Shown: positions 17,325 to 27,800 of the stretch, piece by piece | Numbering within the stretch: position 1 is the stretch's first letter | How the letters are laid out: every line of letters begins with the position of its first letter | From: Butyricimonas faecihominis | GTDB lineage: Bacteria; Bacteroidota; Bacteroidia; Bacteroidales; Marinifilaceae | Length of the DNA: 64,000 bases | Reading direction: 5' to 3' | Assembly: GCF_033096445.1 (NCBI RefSeq) | Contig: NZ_AP028155.1 | Location: 1,369,880 to 1,433,879, forward strand | The notes under the pieces: model-generated | Seen by the model: only the letters and a program-made list of their open reading frames with translations | Database searches by the model: none | What the model was told of the DNA's origin: nothing | Made by a program: the position numbers and the translations under genes

Positions 17325-18674
17325 TTATTGCTGAACCTCAGAATCCTCAATCAACCGATCGCCGGCAAAACCGGACAACACGGTTTCCTTGAATTGTTTT
17401 TTCCAGACTTCATCCCGGCTTTCATCTACTCGGGAAAAACGAATGATAATATCTCCCACCGACATCGTGTGCAAATCCGAGGCCGGGTAATAGAAGTAAT
17501 CATCCTCTTCCTTCGCCTCTACCAGAATATGCAAATCCACCAGTTCTTGCAACACGATACGTAATTTCCCAGTATTAATCTTCAATTCCTTGTTAATCAT
17601 CCCCAAACTAGGTCCCCCTCCACCATTCACGTACACCCGAGCCACGAATTTCATAATTTTCAGCGCACATTCCAACGTCTCCATCCAAGCCGTATCCCCG
17701 AACAATTCGTTCTTGTACATGAAATGCCTGTTCCGGAAAATATAGCACAATTCCGTCCCCCACAACACGACACTCCAGCTCAACTGCAACCACACCAACA
17801 ACAACGGCAAAGCGGCCAGCGTACCGTATATGGCACTGTAAGAACTCATGCCGATCTGGAAACGGATGTAAAACCATTGAATGATCTGGTAAACCGTCCC
17901 GGCAATCATCGCCGCCACGAAAGCGTGCTTGAACTTCACCGGGGTCGCCGGCATGAACATATAGAGGAAGATAAACAGCATCCACACCAGCATATAAGGC
18001 AACAACTTGATCAAAACTTGCAGGAAAGAACTGATCAACGGAAAATTCTCCTGCCAGCCGGAACTTGTCATGAACAAATTCAGACTACTCACGAGAATCA
18101 TCAGTATCGGGGCAATAAAGATAATCGAGAAATAATCCGTGAACATCCGCCGTAAACTCCTTCCCTTTCGCACCCCCCAGATACGGTTCATCGTCATTTC
18201 GGTACTATTCAACACCTTAATCACCGACCAAAGCAAAATCACGATACCAACCCCCGTGATCACCCCGCCCTTGGCATGATCAATCGCTTTCGTGACATAC
18301 CCCAGCAACTGCCCGGCAAACTCTTGGTTATCGCCCAATTGCAACATAAACTCCTTCTCCAAAGCCTCGCGGGCGCCAAATCCGGCAGCCAAAGCGAAAG
18401 CCAGCGCCATCAACGGGATAAACGACAGGATCGAATAAAACGTGAGTGCCGATGCCGAAATCGTACACGCATCCTTGATAAAACGATTGAAAGAAACCAC
18501 CACAATAGACAACGCCTTCTGCAAGAACTCCGTGATCACGAAACGATTCCCATAATCCCTGCGCAAAACCATGTAATGATAATCCAAATCCAACAGACAA
18601 TCCATACGACGGAGCATCTCTTTTTTATATCGAAGCAACAGACTTATCCCCTTATGCTCTTTCAATCTATTCAT
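17325..18674 (-). CDS. YihY/BrkB-family integral membrane protein
   Basis: The 449-residue protein has the UPF0761/YihY core of six TM helices from about residue 50 to 330. Family-typical segments include KDACTISASALTFYSILSFIPLMALAFALAAG (read as one TM), GVGIVILLWSVIKVLNSTEMTMNRIWGVRKGRS, and AIYGTLAALPLLLVWLQLSWSVVLWGTEL. A cytosolic winged-helix-like C-terminal extension (residues 340-449) is typical of Bacteroidetes members. Older annotation as RNase BN is incorrect for this family; the function is unknown. The promoter box TACCTTTG lies at 18711-18704. Confidence 0.85.
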   Translation of the reverse strand: MNRLKEHKGISLLLRYKKEMLRRMDCLLDLDYHYMVLRRDYGNRFVITEFLQKALSIVVVSFNRFIKDACTISASALTFYSILSFIPLMALAFALAAGFGAREALEKEFMLQLGDNQEFAGQLLGYVTKAIDHAKGGVITGVGIVILLWSVIKVLNSTEMTMNRIWGVRKGRSLRRMFTDYFSIIFIAPILMILVSSLNLFMTSSGWQENFPLISSFLQVLIKLLPYMLVWMLFIFLYMFMPATPVKFKHAFVAAMIAGTVYQIIQWFYIRFQIGMSSYSAIYGTLAALPLLLVWLQLSWSVVLWGTELCYIFRNRHFMYKNELFGDTAWMETLECALKIMKFVARVYVNGGGGPSLGMINKELKINTGKLRIVLQELVDLHILVEAKEEDDYFYYPASDLHTMSVGDIIIRFSRVDESRDEVWKKQFKETVLSGFAGDRLIEDSEVQQ

Positions 18675-18713
18675 ATCCCTTTTCTTTGAAAATATTCGAG
18701 TTTCAAAGGTACG

Positions 18714-18745
18714 AAAAACCCCGCAACTTTCGTTACGGGGTTTTT
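18714..18745. terminator. bidirectional terminator, abutting the YihY promoter
   Basis: AAAAACCCCG-caactttcgtta-CGGGGTTTTT is a symmetric hairpin with A- and T-tracts on both sides. It ends the leftward thioredoxin transcript and directly borders the YihY/BrkB -7 box (TACCTTTG, 18711-18704). Confidence 0.85.
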
Positions 18746-18782
18746 AATATATTTTATTATTTCCTTGTCCTTGGAGTTCTTT

Positions 18783-21221
18783 TTATTTCAACAACTTTTG
18801 CAACAAGCTCTTCAGCTCCGGGCTTGAGGGACGGGGCGAATTAATCGTAACGACCTTTCCTTTTTTGTCAAATACCATAAACCGAGGTATCCCTTTAATT
18901 TTATAATCATTCATTATTTTATCCCGACCTTGCTTGTTCTCACCATTAGCAAACAACTGGATACCTTCCAATCCTTCCTGTTCCAATGCCTCCAACCATT
19001 TCTTATAGTCTTTCTGTTCGTCGACAGATACACCGATAAAGACCACGTCTTTTCCCCTCATCTCCTTTTCTAGTTTAAGCAAATGTGGAATTTCTGCCCG
19101 ACAAGGCCCACACCATGTAGCCCAAACATCCACGACAACTACTTTTCCTCGAAAATCCGACAAGGAAACCAGTTTCCCATTCCGATCCGGGTAGGTAAAA
19201 TCAGATGCTAATTTTCCGGCAGCACCCTTGTATAATTTAGCCGAAACAGCATCTAATCGTTGTTGATGATTAACTGTTGTCAAATAGTTCCCGTATATAT
19301 CCAAAAGCTTGATATAATCTTCATACTTCCTACACTTTTCCATCTCCCAAAGAATCATTTCAGCTTTCAACGGATCACTTGACAACCATTCCAAACGATC
19401 CTCCAAAGCAATCCGTTCTTTTTCACCACCACAAGCAAAAGTTGTATAACGTTGTAAATAATCGTAGCCATAAGGTTGTCTTAATATAGAAGCATCCGAT
19501 AACTTTCCTTTTTCCACGATTGTTTTATAATATTCCGGATAATCTGCTGGAGTCGGACGACTTGGTATATGTGTCGGTCTACCATCACGCATATAAACTT
19601 CTTTCGTCGCTTTTAAAGCATTCAATATTCTAAACGCAGCATAATCCAAATCGTAATCAACAGTTTGCTTAACTAAAGCCGCAAAAGTCGCATCCCGAAG
19701 AGTGATTTCGTCCTTAAACTTTTCCGCCTGTGGTAAAAAAGCCTCAAAATAAGGGTAAAAATCCCTGTAATCGAATAAAACATATTTCATATCATCCAAT
19801 CTTTTCCTCACAGGTATCATCATTGATTCCCAACGAGCCAGTAAAAGATTTTCTGGAGTATTACGGTCAGTTATCATCAGCGTATCTTCTAAGATGTTTA
19901 CCTCGGCCCGATCACCCGGCTCCAGATACAAACGTACACGATCTAAAATTTTCTCTCCTCCCACGGTATAAAATCCCTGATATGCAGGTTGAAAAGAAAA
20001 ACCATAATGCCCATCTTCACTAATATGAGTTGTTGCCACCAAACGTTCCTTACCATCCACCACCTCATACAGATTTACATTCTCCATTTTATCCTTCGTC
20101 ACCTTTCCTTTCAATTCGACATAAGTAGTACGATCTGTCAACTCATCTTGTAATTTATCGAAAGCTCTTTTTATAAGCTCTTTCAATTGTGGAGTTCCAG
20201 CCTTATTCTCAGCCTCTCGCCCTAACTGAATATAATGTTCAACTTGACTGTTATCGCCAAGATCCACGATAAAATTTAAGCCTCCGAGCATATCAAACTC
20301 AACATAAGTCGGCAAATTCTCCTTATTTTTCTCCAAACATTGCAACACGTTCTCGACATCCCGGGCCTTCAAAGCAACAATATACTCCAACAGGCAACTA
20401 ATCTTATCTTTTCCATCAAACTCGATCTTTTCCGATTGTCTTTTTATCAATCCACACATTTCAACCCACGTATTCCCTTTATCACTATGTAAACGATTCA
20501 ACGCATCCGAATACACGGAACAAATCCGTTCATCTACAATTGTACCTCCAATATTTTTATCAAAATCCGACTTATTTTCTACCAAATAAATAAACCGTTC
20601 ATCATTCGGCAACATCTCTTGTTCAAAAAGATACCAGTTCTCCCTGCGACATTTCACCTTATCATTCAATTTACCAAACGCTTCCTGACAAAAAGTTTCA
20701 ATTTCTTTATCGCGTGAAGCATCTCTCAATGCATTTACATAGGCGGCATATTCTTTTGTGGACAATTTGCCCGCTTGATTACGCCCCTCCAAGTAGAGCA
20801 ATGAAGTCTTTTCATTTAAGCCTCTCTCCACACGCATCCGGAATCGCTCCCATTGGCTGCCACCCACTAATTTATGTTGTACCGTACCATCCGGTCGTAA
20901 TATGAAGAAAGTTGGAAAAGCACGCACTTCAAAACGTTTTCCGAGTTCTATTCCTTCACCCTTTTCCATATCGTATTTCACACACACAAATTCTTCATTC
21001 ATAAACTCCCCAGCCTCAGCTAATGTAAACACATTGTTCAACATATTTTTACAAGGTCCACACCAACTGGTATAACAATCCATGAACACTAACTTTCCCT
21101 CTTTTTGGGCTTGTTCCAAAGCCTGCCGGAAAGTCAGATCACGAAATTCCACTCCTTGAGCATTTGCACGAAAGATGGTACCGCACAAAAGTGCGGCCCA
21201 TAATATCAATCTAATTTTCAT
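18783..21221 (-). CDS. secreted double-thioredoxin protein (thioredoxin plus TlpA-like)
   Basis: The 812-residue protein has a signal peptide (MKIRLILWAALLCGTIFRANAQ). An N-terminal thioredoxin domain carries the redox motif SWCGPCKNM near residue 52 and the cis-Pro loop FEVRAFPTFFIL near 100. A long helical middle region contains a DUF4369-like beta segment near residues 360-460. The C-terminal TlpA/ResA-like domain has WATWCGPCRAEIPHL near 698. It is probably a periplasmic thiol-disulfide reductase. It is the last gene of the SusC/D locus, 11 bp after the PKD-like gene. Two redox domains in one chain is unusual for this locus position. Confidence 0.88.
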   Translation of the reverse strand: MKIRLILWAALLCGTIFRANAQGVEFRDLTFRQALEQAQKEGKLVFMDCYTSWCGPCKNMLNNVFTLAEAGEFMNEEFVCVKYDMEKGEGIELGKRFEVRAFPTFFILRPDGTVQHKLVGGSQWERFRMRVERGLNEKTSLLYLEGRNQAGKLSTKEYAAYVNALRDASRDKEIETFCQEAFGKLNDKVKCRRENWYLFEQEMLPNDERFIYLVENKSDFDKNIGGTIVDERICSVYSDALNRLHSDKGNTWVEMCGLIKRQSEKIEFDGKDKISCLLEYIVALKARDVENVLQCLEKNKENLPTYVEFDMLGGLNFIVDLGDNSQVEHYIQLGREAENKAGTPQLKELIKRAFDKLQDELTDRTTYVELKGKVTKDKMENVNLYEVVDGKERLVATTHISEDGHYGFSFQPAYQGFYTVGGEKILDRVRLYLEPGDRAEVNILEDTLMITDRNTPENLLLARWESMMIPVRKRLDDMKYVLFDYRDFYPYFEAFLPQAEKFKDEITLRDATFAALVKQTVDYDLDYAAFRILNALKATKEVYMRDGRPTHIPSRPTPADYPEYYKTIVEKGKLSDASILRQPYGYDYLQRYTTFACGGEKERIALEDRLEWLSSDPLKAEMILWEMEKCRKYEDYIKLLDIYGNYLTTVNHQQRLDAVSAKLYKGAAGKLASDFTYPDRNGKLVSLSDFRGKVVVVDVWATWCGPCRAEIPHLLKLEKEMRGKDVVFIGVSVDEQKDYKKWLEALEQEGLEGIQLFANGENKQGRDKIMNDYKIKGIPRFMVFDKKGKVVTINSPRPSSPELKSLLQKLLK

Positions 21222-21232
21222 CTTTTCAATCG

Positions 21233-22708
21233 TTATTTTTTATATTCGAAATCGACTACTTTCCCACAAACATTTTTATAACGGGCAACTTCTTTTAACG
21301 AACCATCCGTACTCATCTCCAGCACCACGATAGAACCCGAGTTCTTTGCACCTGAACCATCACTGACACCAACCCACATCTGGTTGGTATTTCCAACCTG
21401 ATCACATTCGATATAGTCAACATTTCCTCCTCCAACTTCATACTCCATTAACAAATTCCCCGTATCAAAACTAACACAAGCTATCTTTCCGGCATAACCA
21501 TAATATAGGAAATTTGCTTTCTGGGAAGTCGTAAAAGTATGAGCCTCCTTACCTCCCGGATGAGACAACTGCCTCTTCTTTTTCGGAGAAAACTGAGGAT
21601 TACCGTCCTTATCTTTACCCACCTCAAAAGAAAGCATGTAATGTTCGCCCGAATCATCAACCATGACAGCTCGTCCGCTACTCATAGAATACTCGTTACC
21701 AAACAATCCTCCCCACACCATCTGCATCCCCACGCTATTAGGATTAAACTCTCCCGTCAGATCATCCGGTAAAGTGATAATTTCATCCCATTGCAAAGGA
21801 CATTTCATGGAAATAAAGCGCTCTTTCCCCTGATCATAAAAATAAGCCCTGTAATTAACCATAGAAAAAAAGAAATCAAACGGGGCTATTTTCTCGTAGT
21901 CTCCTTTCACGGCAACCCCGTACTTCGGATAACCGTTTGCCCGATTCTCTCTCCGGTAAAGAAGTCCATTATTGTTCACATATTCATATAAAGTAACACT
22001 ATGCGTACCAAAAGACTGTGGTTTAACAATCTCCGGTTGGAAATAAAACATATCTTTAAAATCCATTACATACGACATATCCAAAGGTTTAACCACTACT
22101 CCACCTCGCTCATCATCCGTCATAATCACCACCATCTTTTCCGCTCCAGCAATCATACTTGTTATATAACGAACCCCGGTCGGTTTTTTGCCGGCTACTT
22201 CCCCGTTTACCTTCTGGTAGGCATCCTCTACCACCGAACCGACAACATTCACGAAAGTCACGTTAGCCTCCCCGTTCACGTTACTCAACGCCATCATCCC
22301 TTTTGAATAGGAATTGACTACCGTAACCTGTGTCAACCGATCAGGAACATACTGTATTCCCGTTTTTTTATCCGTCATCTCGAAAACGAGCGTGTATTCC
22401 TCCGGTATACTTGTAACTTCCACATCTAAGTCCTTCTCAAAAGATAGAGTATCCGACTTCGTGGGATTGCCAGAACCGTAAGTAATATACATATGCCACA
22501 AGTAAGTATAATTTTCCGGGTTGAAATTTCCATCACTTACAGCAATCTCCGGTGTAATCTGCAAATGTGTAAATTGTTCCACCGTCGTATCTTTCATCCT
22601 TTCGATAGTAACATCGTTTAATTCCCTGTATATATCATTCCCCTTATCCTCCAAACAGGCATAAAAGGCACAGACAATAAACCCTAACAAACAATATATT
22701 TTTTTCAT
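21233..22708 (-). CDS. PKD-like family lipoprotein of the SusC/D locus
   Basis: The 491-residue protein has a lipoprotein signal with lipobox FYAC (Cys18). It starts with a PKD/Ig-like domain (residues 25-135: VTIERMKDTTVEQFTHLQITPEI, then YTLVFEMTDKKTGIQY) and continues with a beta-propeller-like C-terminal domain (YLWHMYITYG, FLYYGYAGKIACVSFDTGN, NQMWVGVSDGSG). It is probably a surface lipoprotein accessory to the SusC/D pair that binds ligand. The assignment to the PKD-like family is by the arrangement of locus and domain pattern. Confidence 0.75.
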   Translation of the reverse strand: MKKIYCLLGFIVCAFYACLEDKGNDIYRELNDVTIERMKDTTVEQFTHLQITPEIAVSDGNFNPENYTYLWHMYITYGSGNPTKSDTLSFEKDLDVEVTSIPEEYTLVFEMTDKKTGIQYVPDRLTQVTVVNSYSKGMMALSNVNGEANVTFVNVVGSVVEDAYQKVNGEVAGKKPTGVRYITSMIAGAEKMVVIMTDDERGGVVVKPLDMSYVMDFKDMFYFQPEIVKPQSFGTHSVTLYEYVNNNGLLYRRENRANGYPKYGVAVKGDYEKIAPFDFFFSMVNYRAYFYDQGKERFISMKCPLQWDEIITLPDDLTGEFNPNSVGMQMVWGGLFGNEYSMSSGRAVMVDDSGEHYMLSFEVGKDKDGNPQFSPKKKRQLSHPGGKEAHTFTTSQKANFLYYGYAGKIACVSFDTGNLLMEYEVGGGNVDYIECDQVGNTNQMWVGVSDGSGAKNSGSIVVLEMSTDGSLKEVARYKNVCGKVVDFEYKK

Positions 22709-22741
22709 TTATGCTTTTCATTTACTAAGTTACACAATAAA

Positions 22742-23452
22742 TCACCAAGGTTCTATAATAGCGTTGTTCTCATCCCTGATCGGGTAGTTTTCCTCGAAAT
22801 AATCACTCATATAGGCTCCATACACTTGCCACATCGTGCGCTCATTGGAATACTCGCTCGCTTCTACCGGGAAATCCCGTTTCAATTCAATCATACACAA
22901 CTCGTGTTTCCGCCGGGAATAATCGCCGAAATCATACTTGATTGTCTGCTCCCAGTAAATCGGCTTGCCCAACATATTAGAAACAAGTAACCTGCAACTC
23001 AACCGCTCGGTAATTCCCAATTCCAGTGTTTCCGAAGGTTTCAAGGCAAGCGCAATGACAACTTGTTTGTTTTCCAAAGCCTCATCCTTATTATAAATAA
23101 CCACGGGAATATTCACGTATACCGAATCACGGGGCAACTCGTACTCTGCTTGCAAGGCCTCATAATGTAAACCCACTTCCGCTGTCGTCTTTTCCTCATC
23201 CACCACGACAATCACCGGACGCCCTTCAGGTGCGGCCTCCCCGGCCAAATTTACCCGAACCCACAACGTATCCTGATCAACACCCTTACCCGCAAAAGAA
23301 TAAACGATACTGTCCAATGTCTTCGTCCAATAATAACTTTCCGTCTGCAACTGGAAATAAACAGCATCCTTTCCTGTAAAAGGATAGTCAGCATTATCCT
23401 TACAACTTCCAAAAGCTATCAACAACAAGAAAATATAATATAATTTTTTCAT
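22742..23452 (-). CDS. DUF4843 lipoprotein
   Basis: The 236-residue lipoprotein (lipobox AFGSC, Cys17) matches DUF4843 by its opening KDAVYFQ, the early segment DSIVYSFAGKGVDQDTLWVRVNLAGEA, and its C-terminal PIYWEQTIKYDFGDYSRRKHELCMIEL. The family occurs almost only next to susC/susD pairs in Bacteroidetes, and its function is unknown. It lies 9 bp after SusD and is followed by the PKD-like gene. Confidence 0.85.
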   Translation of the reverse strand: MKKLYYIFLLLIAFGSCKDNADYPFTGKDAVYFQLQTESYYWTKTLDSIVYSFAGKGVDQDTLWVRVNLAGEAAPEGRPVIVVVDEEKTTAEVGLHYEALQAEYELPRDSVYVNIPVVIYNKDEALENKQVVIALALKPSETLELGITERLSCRLLVSNMLGKPIYWEQTIKYDFGDYSRRKHELCMIELKRDFPVEASEYSNERTMWQVYGAYMSDYFEENYPIRDENNAIIEPW

Positions 23453-23461
23453 AATTCCGCT

Positions 23462-24868
23462 TTATTTAATATCACCAAACTCCATTTCATCATCCGGCAT
23501 CGGGAACACGTAATTACCGGTCATCACAACACCCATATCGGGCAAAGTATTATAATCAAGCCGCTTATAATAATAAAACAATTGTCCTTCTGCCATAAAC
23601 TCTTTCCGATACTCGGCCTCGATTTCCGCGGCTAGATCACAATTCTCCTCCAACGGATAATTCACATATCCTCGATGATCACGCAAGGTTTGTAAATAAC
23701 CTTTATCACCTGAAGCCTCCGCGGCAATCAAGTACATCTCCGACAATTTCAATAAAGGAATCCTGTTCACGCCCCGGTATTTACCAATATATGTTTTAGC
23801 TTCCCCGGTTTTCAAAAAAAACGTGTTCTGGTTCCGCCAATCTATATCCACGCCGGGAGTTCCAAACACACTGGCCCGGCGAGTATCAGAAATATGACAT
23901 TGTACGGTACTCTCTTCTCCAAAATACACATCCGAACGCCCCTCTTCCATATCATACACATACAAAGAAGATATGTATTCATTTTCACTACACAAACTTC
24001 CCCATGTATTACCATCCCCCAACTGAGATTCCTCCAACAAAGTAAACTTTTCCCCATCAATAACTTCCTTTGCACATTCCAAAGCTTTCGTTTTGTCGCC
24101 TTTGTATAAATATACACGTGCTAGCAAGGCCGTCATTCCGTAATAATTCAAATGGGATTTCCGATACAGCCAAAAACCATCTCCCTGAATATAATCCTCT
24201 GTCTCGTAACCTTTCTCTGTATACGAATCAAATGATGGCCCGATCGGATCTACCTCCTTGATCAATTTTCGTGCAGCCTCCACATCATCAATCACCTTAT
24301 CGATCACCTCTGCTACAGTCAATTGGGCTATTGGTTTATTGGTCACCTCTTCTACATAAGGAATTGCAGCCACATTAGCCCCCCTCAAATACGATGGAGC
24401 AAACCCTCGTAACACATCAAAATGCAAGAATCCCCGTAATGCCATAGCCTCCGCCTTCACGGTCTCATACACACCGCTACTAAAAACACCTCTCTTTTCA
24501 TCGACATTAGCAAGAATATGATTACAATTCGCTATCGCATTATAATTTCCCCGCCAGATAGCATCAATACATTCTTCAACCTTAGTTGACTCATAATCAT
24601 ACTTGAGAGCATCCTCATAATTAATTGACACATCCGTATACACCTGCCCTACCATATCTAAAAAACCCATCGTCTCATTCCCACCATACATTTCCGTTCT
24701 CGCCATAACCGTATATATACCGGTCAATGCATCCCGAAAGCCCGCTTCTGACTCAAACAAAGCTTCCTGTTTTATTTGTGATTTCGGGTCCACATCCAAC
24801 CAATCACTGCAACCACCCAACAAAAGGACTCCTGCCAACCCAATGTATTTTACAATTCTATATTTCAT
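23462..24868 (-). CDS. RagB/SusD-family nutrient uptake lipoprotein
   Basis: The 468-residue lipoprotein (lipobox LLGGC, Cys20) starts with the SusD hallmark CSDWLDVDPKSQI and has TPR-like helical segments (FRDALTGIYTVMART, AEAMALRGFLHFDVLRGFAPSY) and the C-terminal RIPLLKLSEMYLIAAEA. SusD proteins cap the SusC channel and bind substrate at the cell surface. Lack of glycoside hydrolases or peptidases in the locus leaves the ligand open. It lies 28 bp downstream of SusC. Confidence 0.95.
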   Translation of the reverse strand: MKYRIVKYIGLAGVLLLGGCSDWLDVDPKSQIKQEALFESEAGFRDALTGIYTVMARTEMYGGNETMGFLDMVGQVYTDVSINYEDALKYDYESTKVEECIDAIWRGNYNAIANCNHILANVDEKRGVFSSGVYETVKAEAMALRGFLHFDVLRGFAPSYLRGANVAAIPYVEEVTNKPIAQLTVAEVIDKVIDDVEAARKLIKEVDPIGPSFDSYTEKGYETEDYIQGDGFWLYRKSHLNYYGMTALLARVYLYKGDKTKALECAKEVIDGEKFTLLEESQLGDGNTWGSLCSENEYISSLYVYDMEEGRSDVYFGEESTVQCHISDTRRASVFGTPGVDIDWRNQNTFFLKTGEAKTYIGKYRGVNRIPLLKLSEMYLIAAEASGDKGYLQTLRDHRGYVNYPLEENCDLAAEIEAEYRKEFMAEGQLFYYYKRLDYNTLPDMGVVMTGNYVFPMPDDEMEFGDIK

Positions 24869-24896
24869 AATTCTGACCTATTTATTTCATAAATAA

Positions 24897-27800
24897 TTAA
24901 AACCGGGCTTGTAAACCAATACTAAAATTACGGGCAAACGGATAATCAATACCTCTTTCCTGTTTCACTGTCGAAACCCGGAACACATCGTTCATATAGA
25001 ATAAGGCTTTCAATCGCTTTAATCCGATTTTCTTCATCCAAGGCATTTTAAATTCATACGACAAATTCAAGGTGGACAACTCCAACCAATTATTATCCTC
25101 GATAAAACGGGATGTCGGTTTGGTCACACTTGTCGCATTTGCGGTAGCACCACCGATAAGTTTCGTAAACATCACCCGGTCACCCGGTTTCTGCCAACGT
25201 TCCTCAAATACACGTCGATCAACATTCTCCCGCAAAGCCGCATCCTGCACTTTATCCACTAACGTCTGATTGTAAATTTGTCCTCCATAACTGTAACGGA
25301 AAATGACATTCAACTGAAGTCCTTTCCACGCCAAATTTGTCCCGAACGTACCTTCCAAATCTGAATCCGTACATCCCCCAATTACATAATTATCCGTACT
25401 CCAAGTTGTCACGATATCTCCATTCACAGCCTGAAACAACTCGTTTCCTGTTGCCGGGTCCACTCCCAATGACTGATTTACCCAAATAGAATTCATGGAT
25501 TTCCCTTCAACATAACGAACTTTAGGACGATTTGACTCTTTACTTTTAGATCCGGACATCGTGTCTTCATCCTGATTGTCATTATACGCACGTAAAGCAT
25601 TCGAAATCTTCAGTAGCTTATTCTTGTTATGTAAGGCTGTTGCGTTCACACTCCAATATAATTGCTTGGAAAGATTTTTCACCAACGCCACGCGCAGATT
25701 CAACTCGTACCCGTAATTCTTCACCTCGCCCAAGTTATCCATATACGAATTGAAACCCAAAGAAGGCGGTAAAGTCACAGTAGTCAACACATCTTTGGAT
25801 AATTTTATGTAATAGTTACCCGTGAAATTAATCCGTTCATCCCACAAATCAATATCCACTCCATAATTTTGTTGCAACGTGCGCTGCCACCCTAATTTTT
25901 CGTTTCCCAAAGCCATCACTTCGGCTCCCACCGTATGGTGATAACGCTCTCCCGTCAAATACTTATAAGTCGTCATCGCCTGATAAGGATTGTAATTCTG
26001 GCTACCTGTCAAACCGTATGAACCGCGAATCTTCAACCGATTGATAAAAGTCACGTTTTTCAGAAATCCCTCGTTATGCAAATTCCAACCTAAACCCACA
26101 GACCAAAATGGAGCCCATCGCTTGTCAGAACCAAAACGAGAAGATGCATCTTCACGAAAAGAAAGATCCAACAAATAACGTTCATCATAACTGTAATTCA
26201 AATTACCCAAAAAACCTACTAAACGAGAAGTATATTCGTCTCCAGCCGGAGAACCGTCTTTCTCGTATTGTGTTGCAAAACTGATATAATCCAAATTTTC
26301 ATTCGGAAATCCTTCCGTCTTTACCGTAAATTCCCTTGTCACACTCTCCTGAAGATTCCAACCTAAATTAGCATTAATCACATGCTTTTCCAATTGATAA
26401 AAATAGGTCATTACCAAACTGGCATCGTAACTGTAATTCTCCCCGCGACTTCCAACATAAGATCCCCGACGATCAAAATCATCGTCCTCATAATCCGCAA
26501 AATCCGTATGCTTGGCTGGCTTAAAATTATCCTTATATGTATTTTGATGTGTAAACGAAAAACTCCCTTTTAACCGCAATCCATCCATAATACTCCAATC
26601 CACCCCGAAATTATTCGTCACGTCATTGTATTTCTCCTCATCTGTCGTATTCAATGTCGTATTATACAACGGATTATAGTAATCTTTCCCTAATCCGCCA
26701 CCACCGATCGGAACATATTCATCAACTTTATAAATATAGTTACCATCATCATCCTTATACCGTACGTAAGGATTACGTTTCGTGTAAACACTAAACGAGC
26801 CATAAGGAGAATTTATCGCCTTTACATTCGAATAAGTCAAATTATTCCTAAAAGTCAGATTCTTATAAATATACTGTAACTCCATTCCCAAAGCCAAACG
26901 ACGACGACCGGATTCTTTCATTACTCCCGGTGTATTACTATACCCCAGTTCAATTCCATACCGGATATTGTCATTACCGCCATCCAAACGTAATGAATGT
27001 TTATTAGCCACGGCCACGGCATCCAACGGCTTATCCAACCAGTACGTGTCATACCCCCTCTCGATATTCGCCAACTTCTCGTTATACCACTTATTCAACG
27101 TGAGTTGTTGATTCACAGACTTAGACGTGTACATCCCCGCTAACTTTTCAATTTCTAACTTCTCGACCGCATTACACACGTTATAATCACTCAAATCGGC
27201 AATATAAAACGAGGCATCTACATTATAACTCACCTGCATCTTACCGTTCGCCGGGGCATTGGTCGTGATAACCACGACTCCATTGGAGGCTCGCGATCCG
27301 TAAATTGCCGTTGCTGCCGCATCCTTCAACAATGTAATAGATGCCACCCGGTAAGGGTCCATGTCATACACCTTCTCTGCCGTCGTTTCGAACCCGTCAA
27401 CGATAAATACCGGCGTGTTCGGGTTTCCCTCGTATTCACTCTCGATCCCGGAAATACTCCCGGCTCCCCGGATCTGGAATTCAGGAACCACGTTCGGGTT
27501 CGAACCGGCCAGATTATTATCTATTTTCATGAAAGAAGGATCAACATTTTGTAAAGCTGTCAGGATATTTTGATTTCCCCCCATCTGCAACTCCTCTGCC
27601 GTGATGGTCCGGGCAGCCCCGGTAAAACTATTTTTTGCCTGCGTATAGTACCCGGTAACCACGACGTCCTCTAACTCACTTATCTCCTCCTCCATCACCA
27701 CATCAATCTGTGTACGTTTTCCAATCACCTCTTCTTTTTGTTTCATCCCAATCATTGAAAACACTAGGGCATTATTTCCTACCGGAACCGCCAACGTATA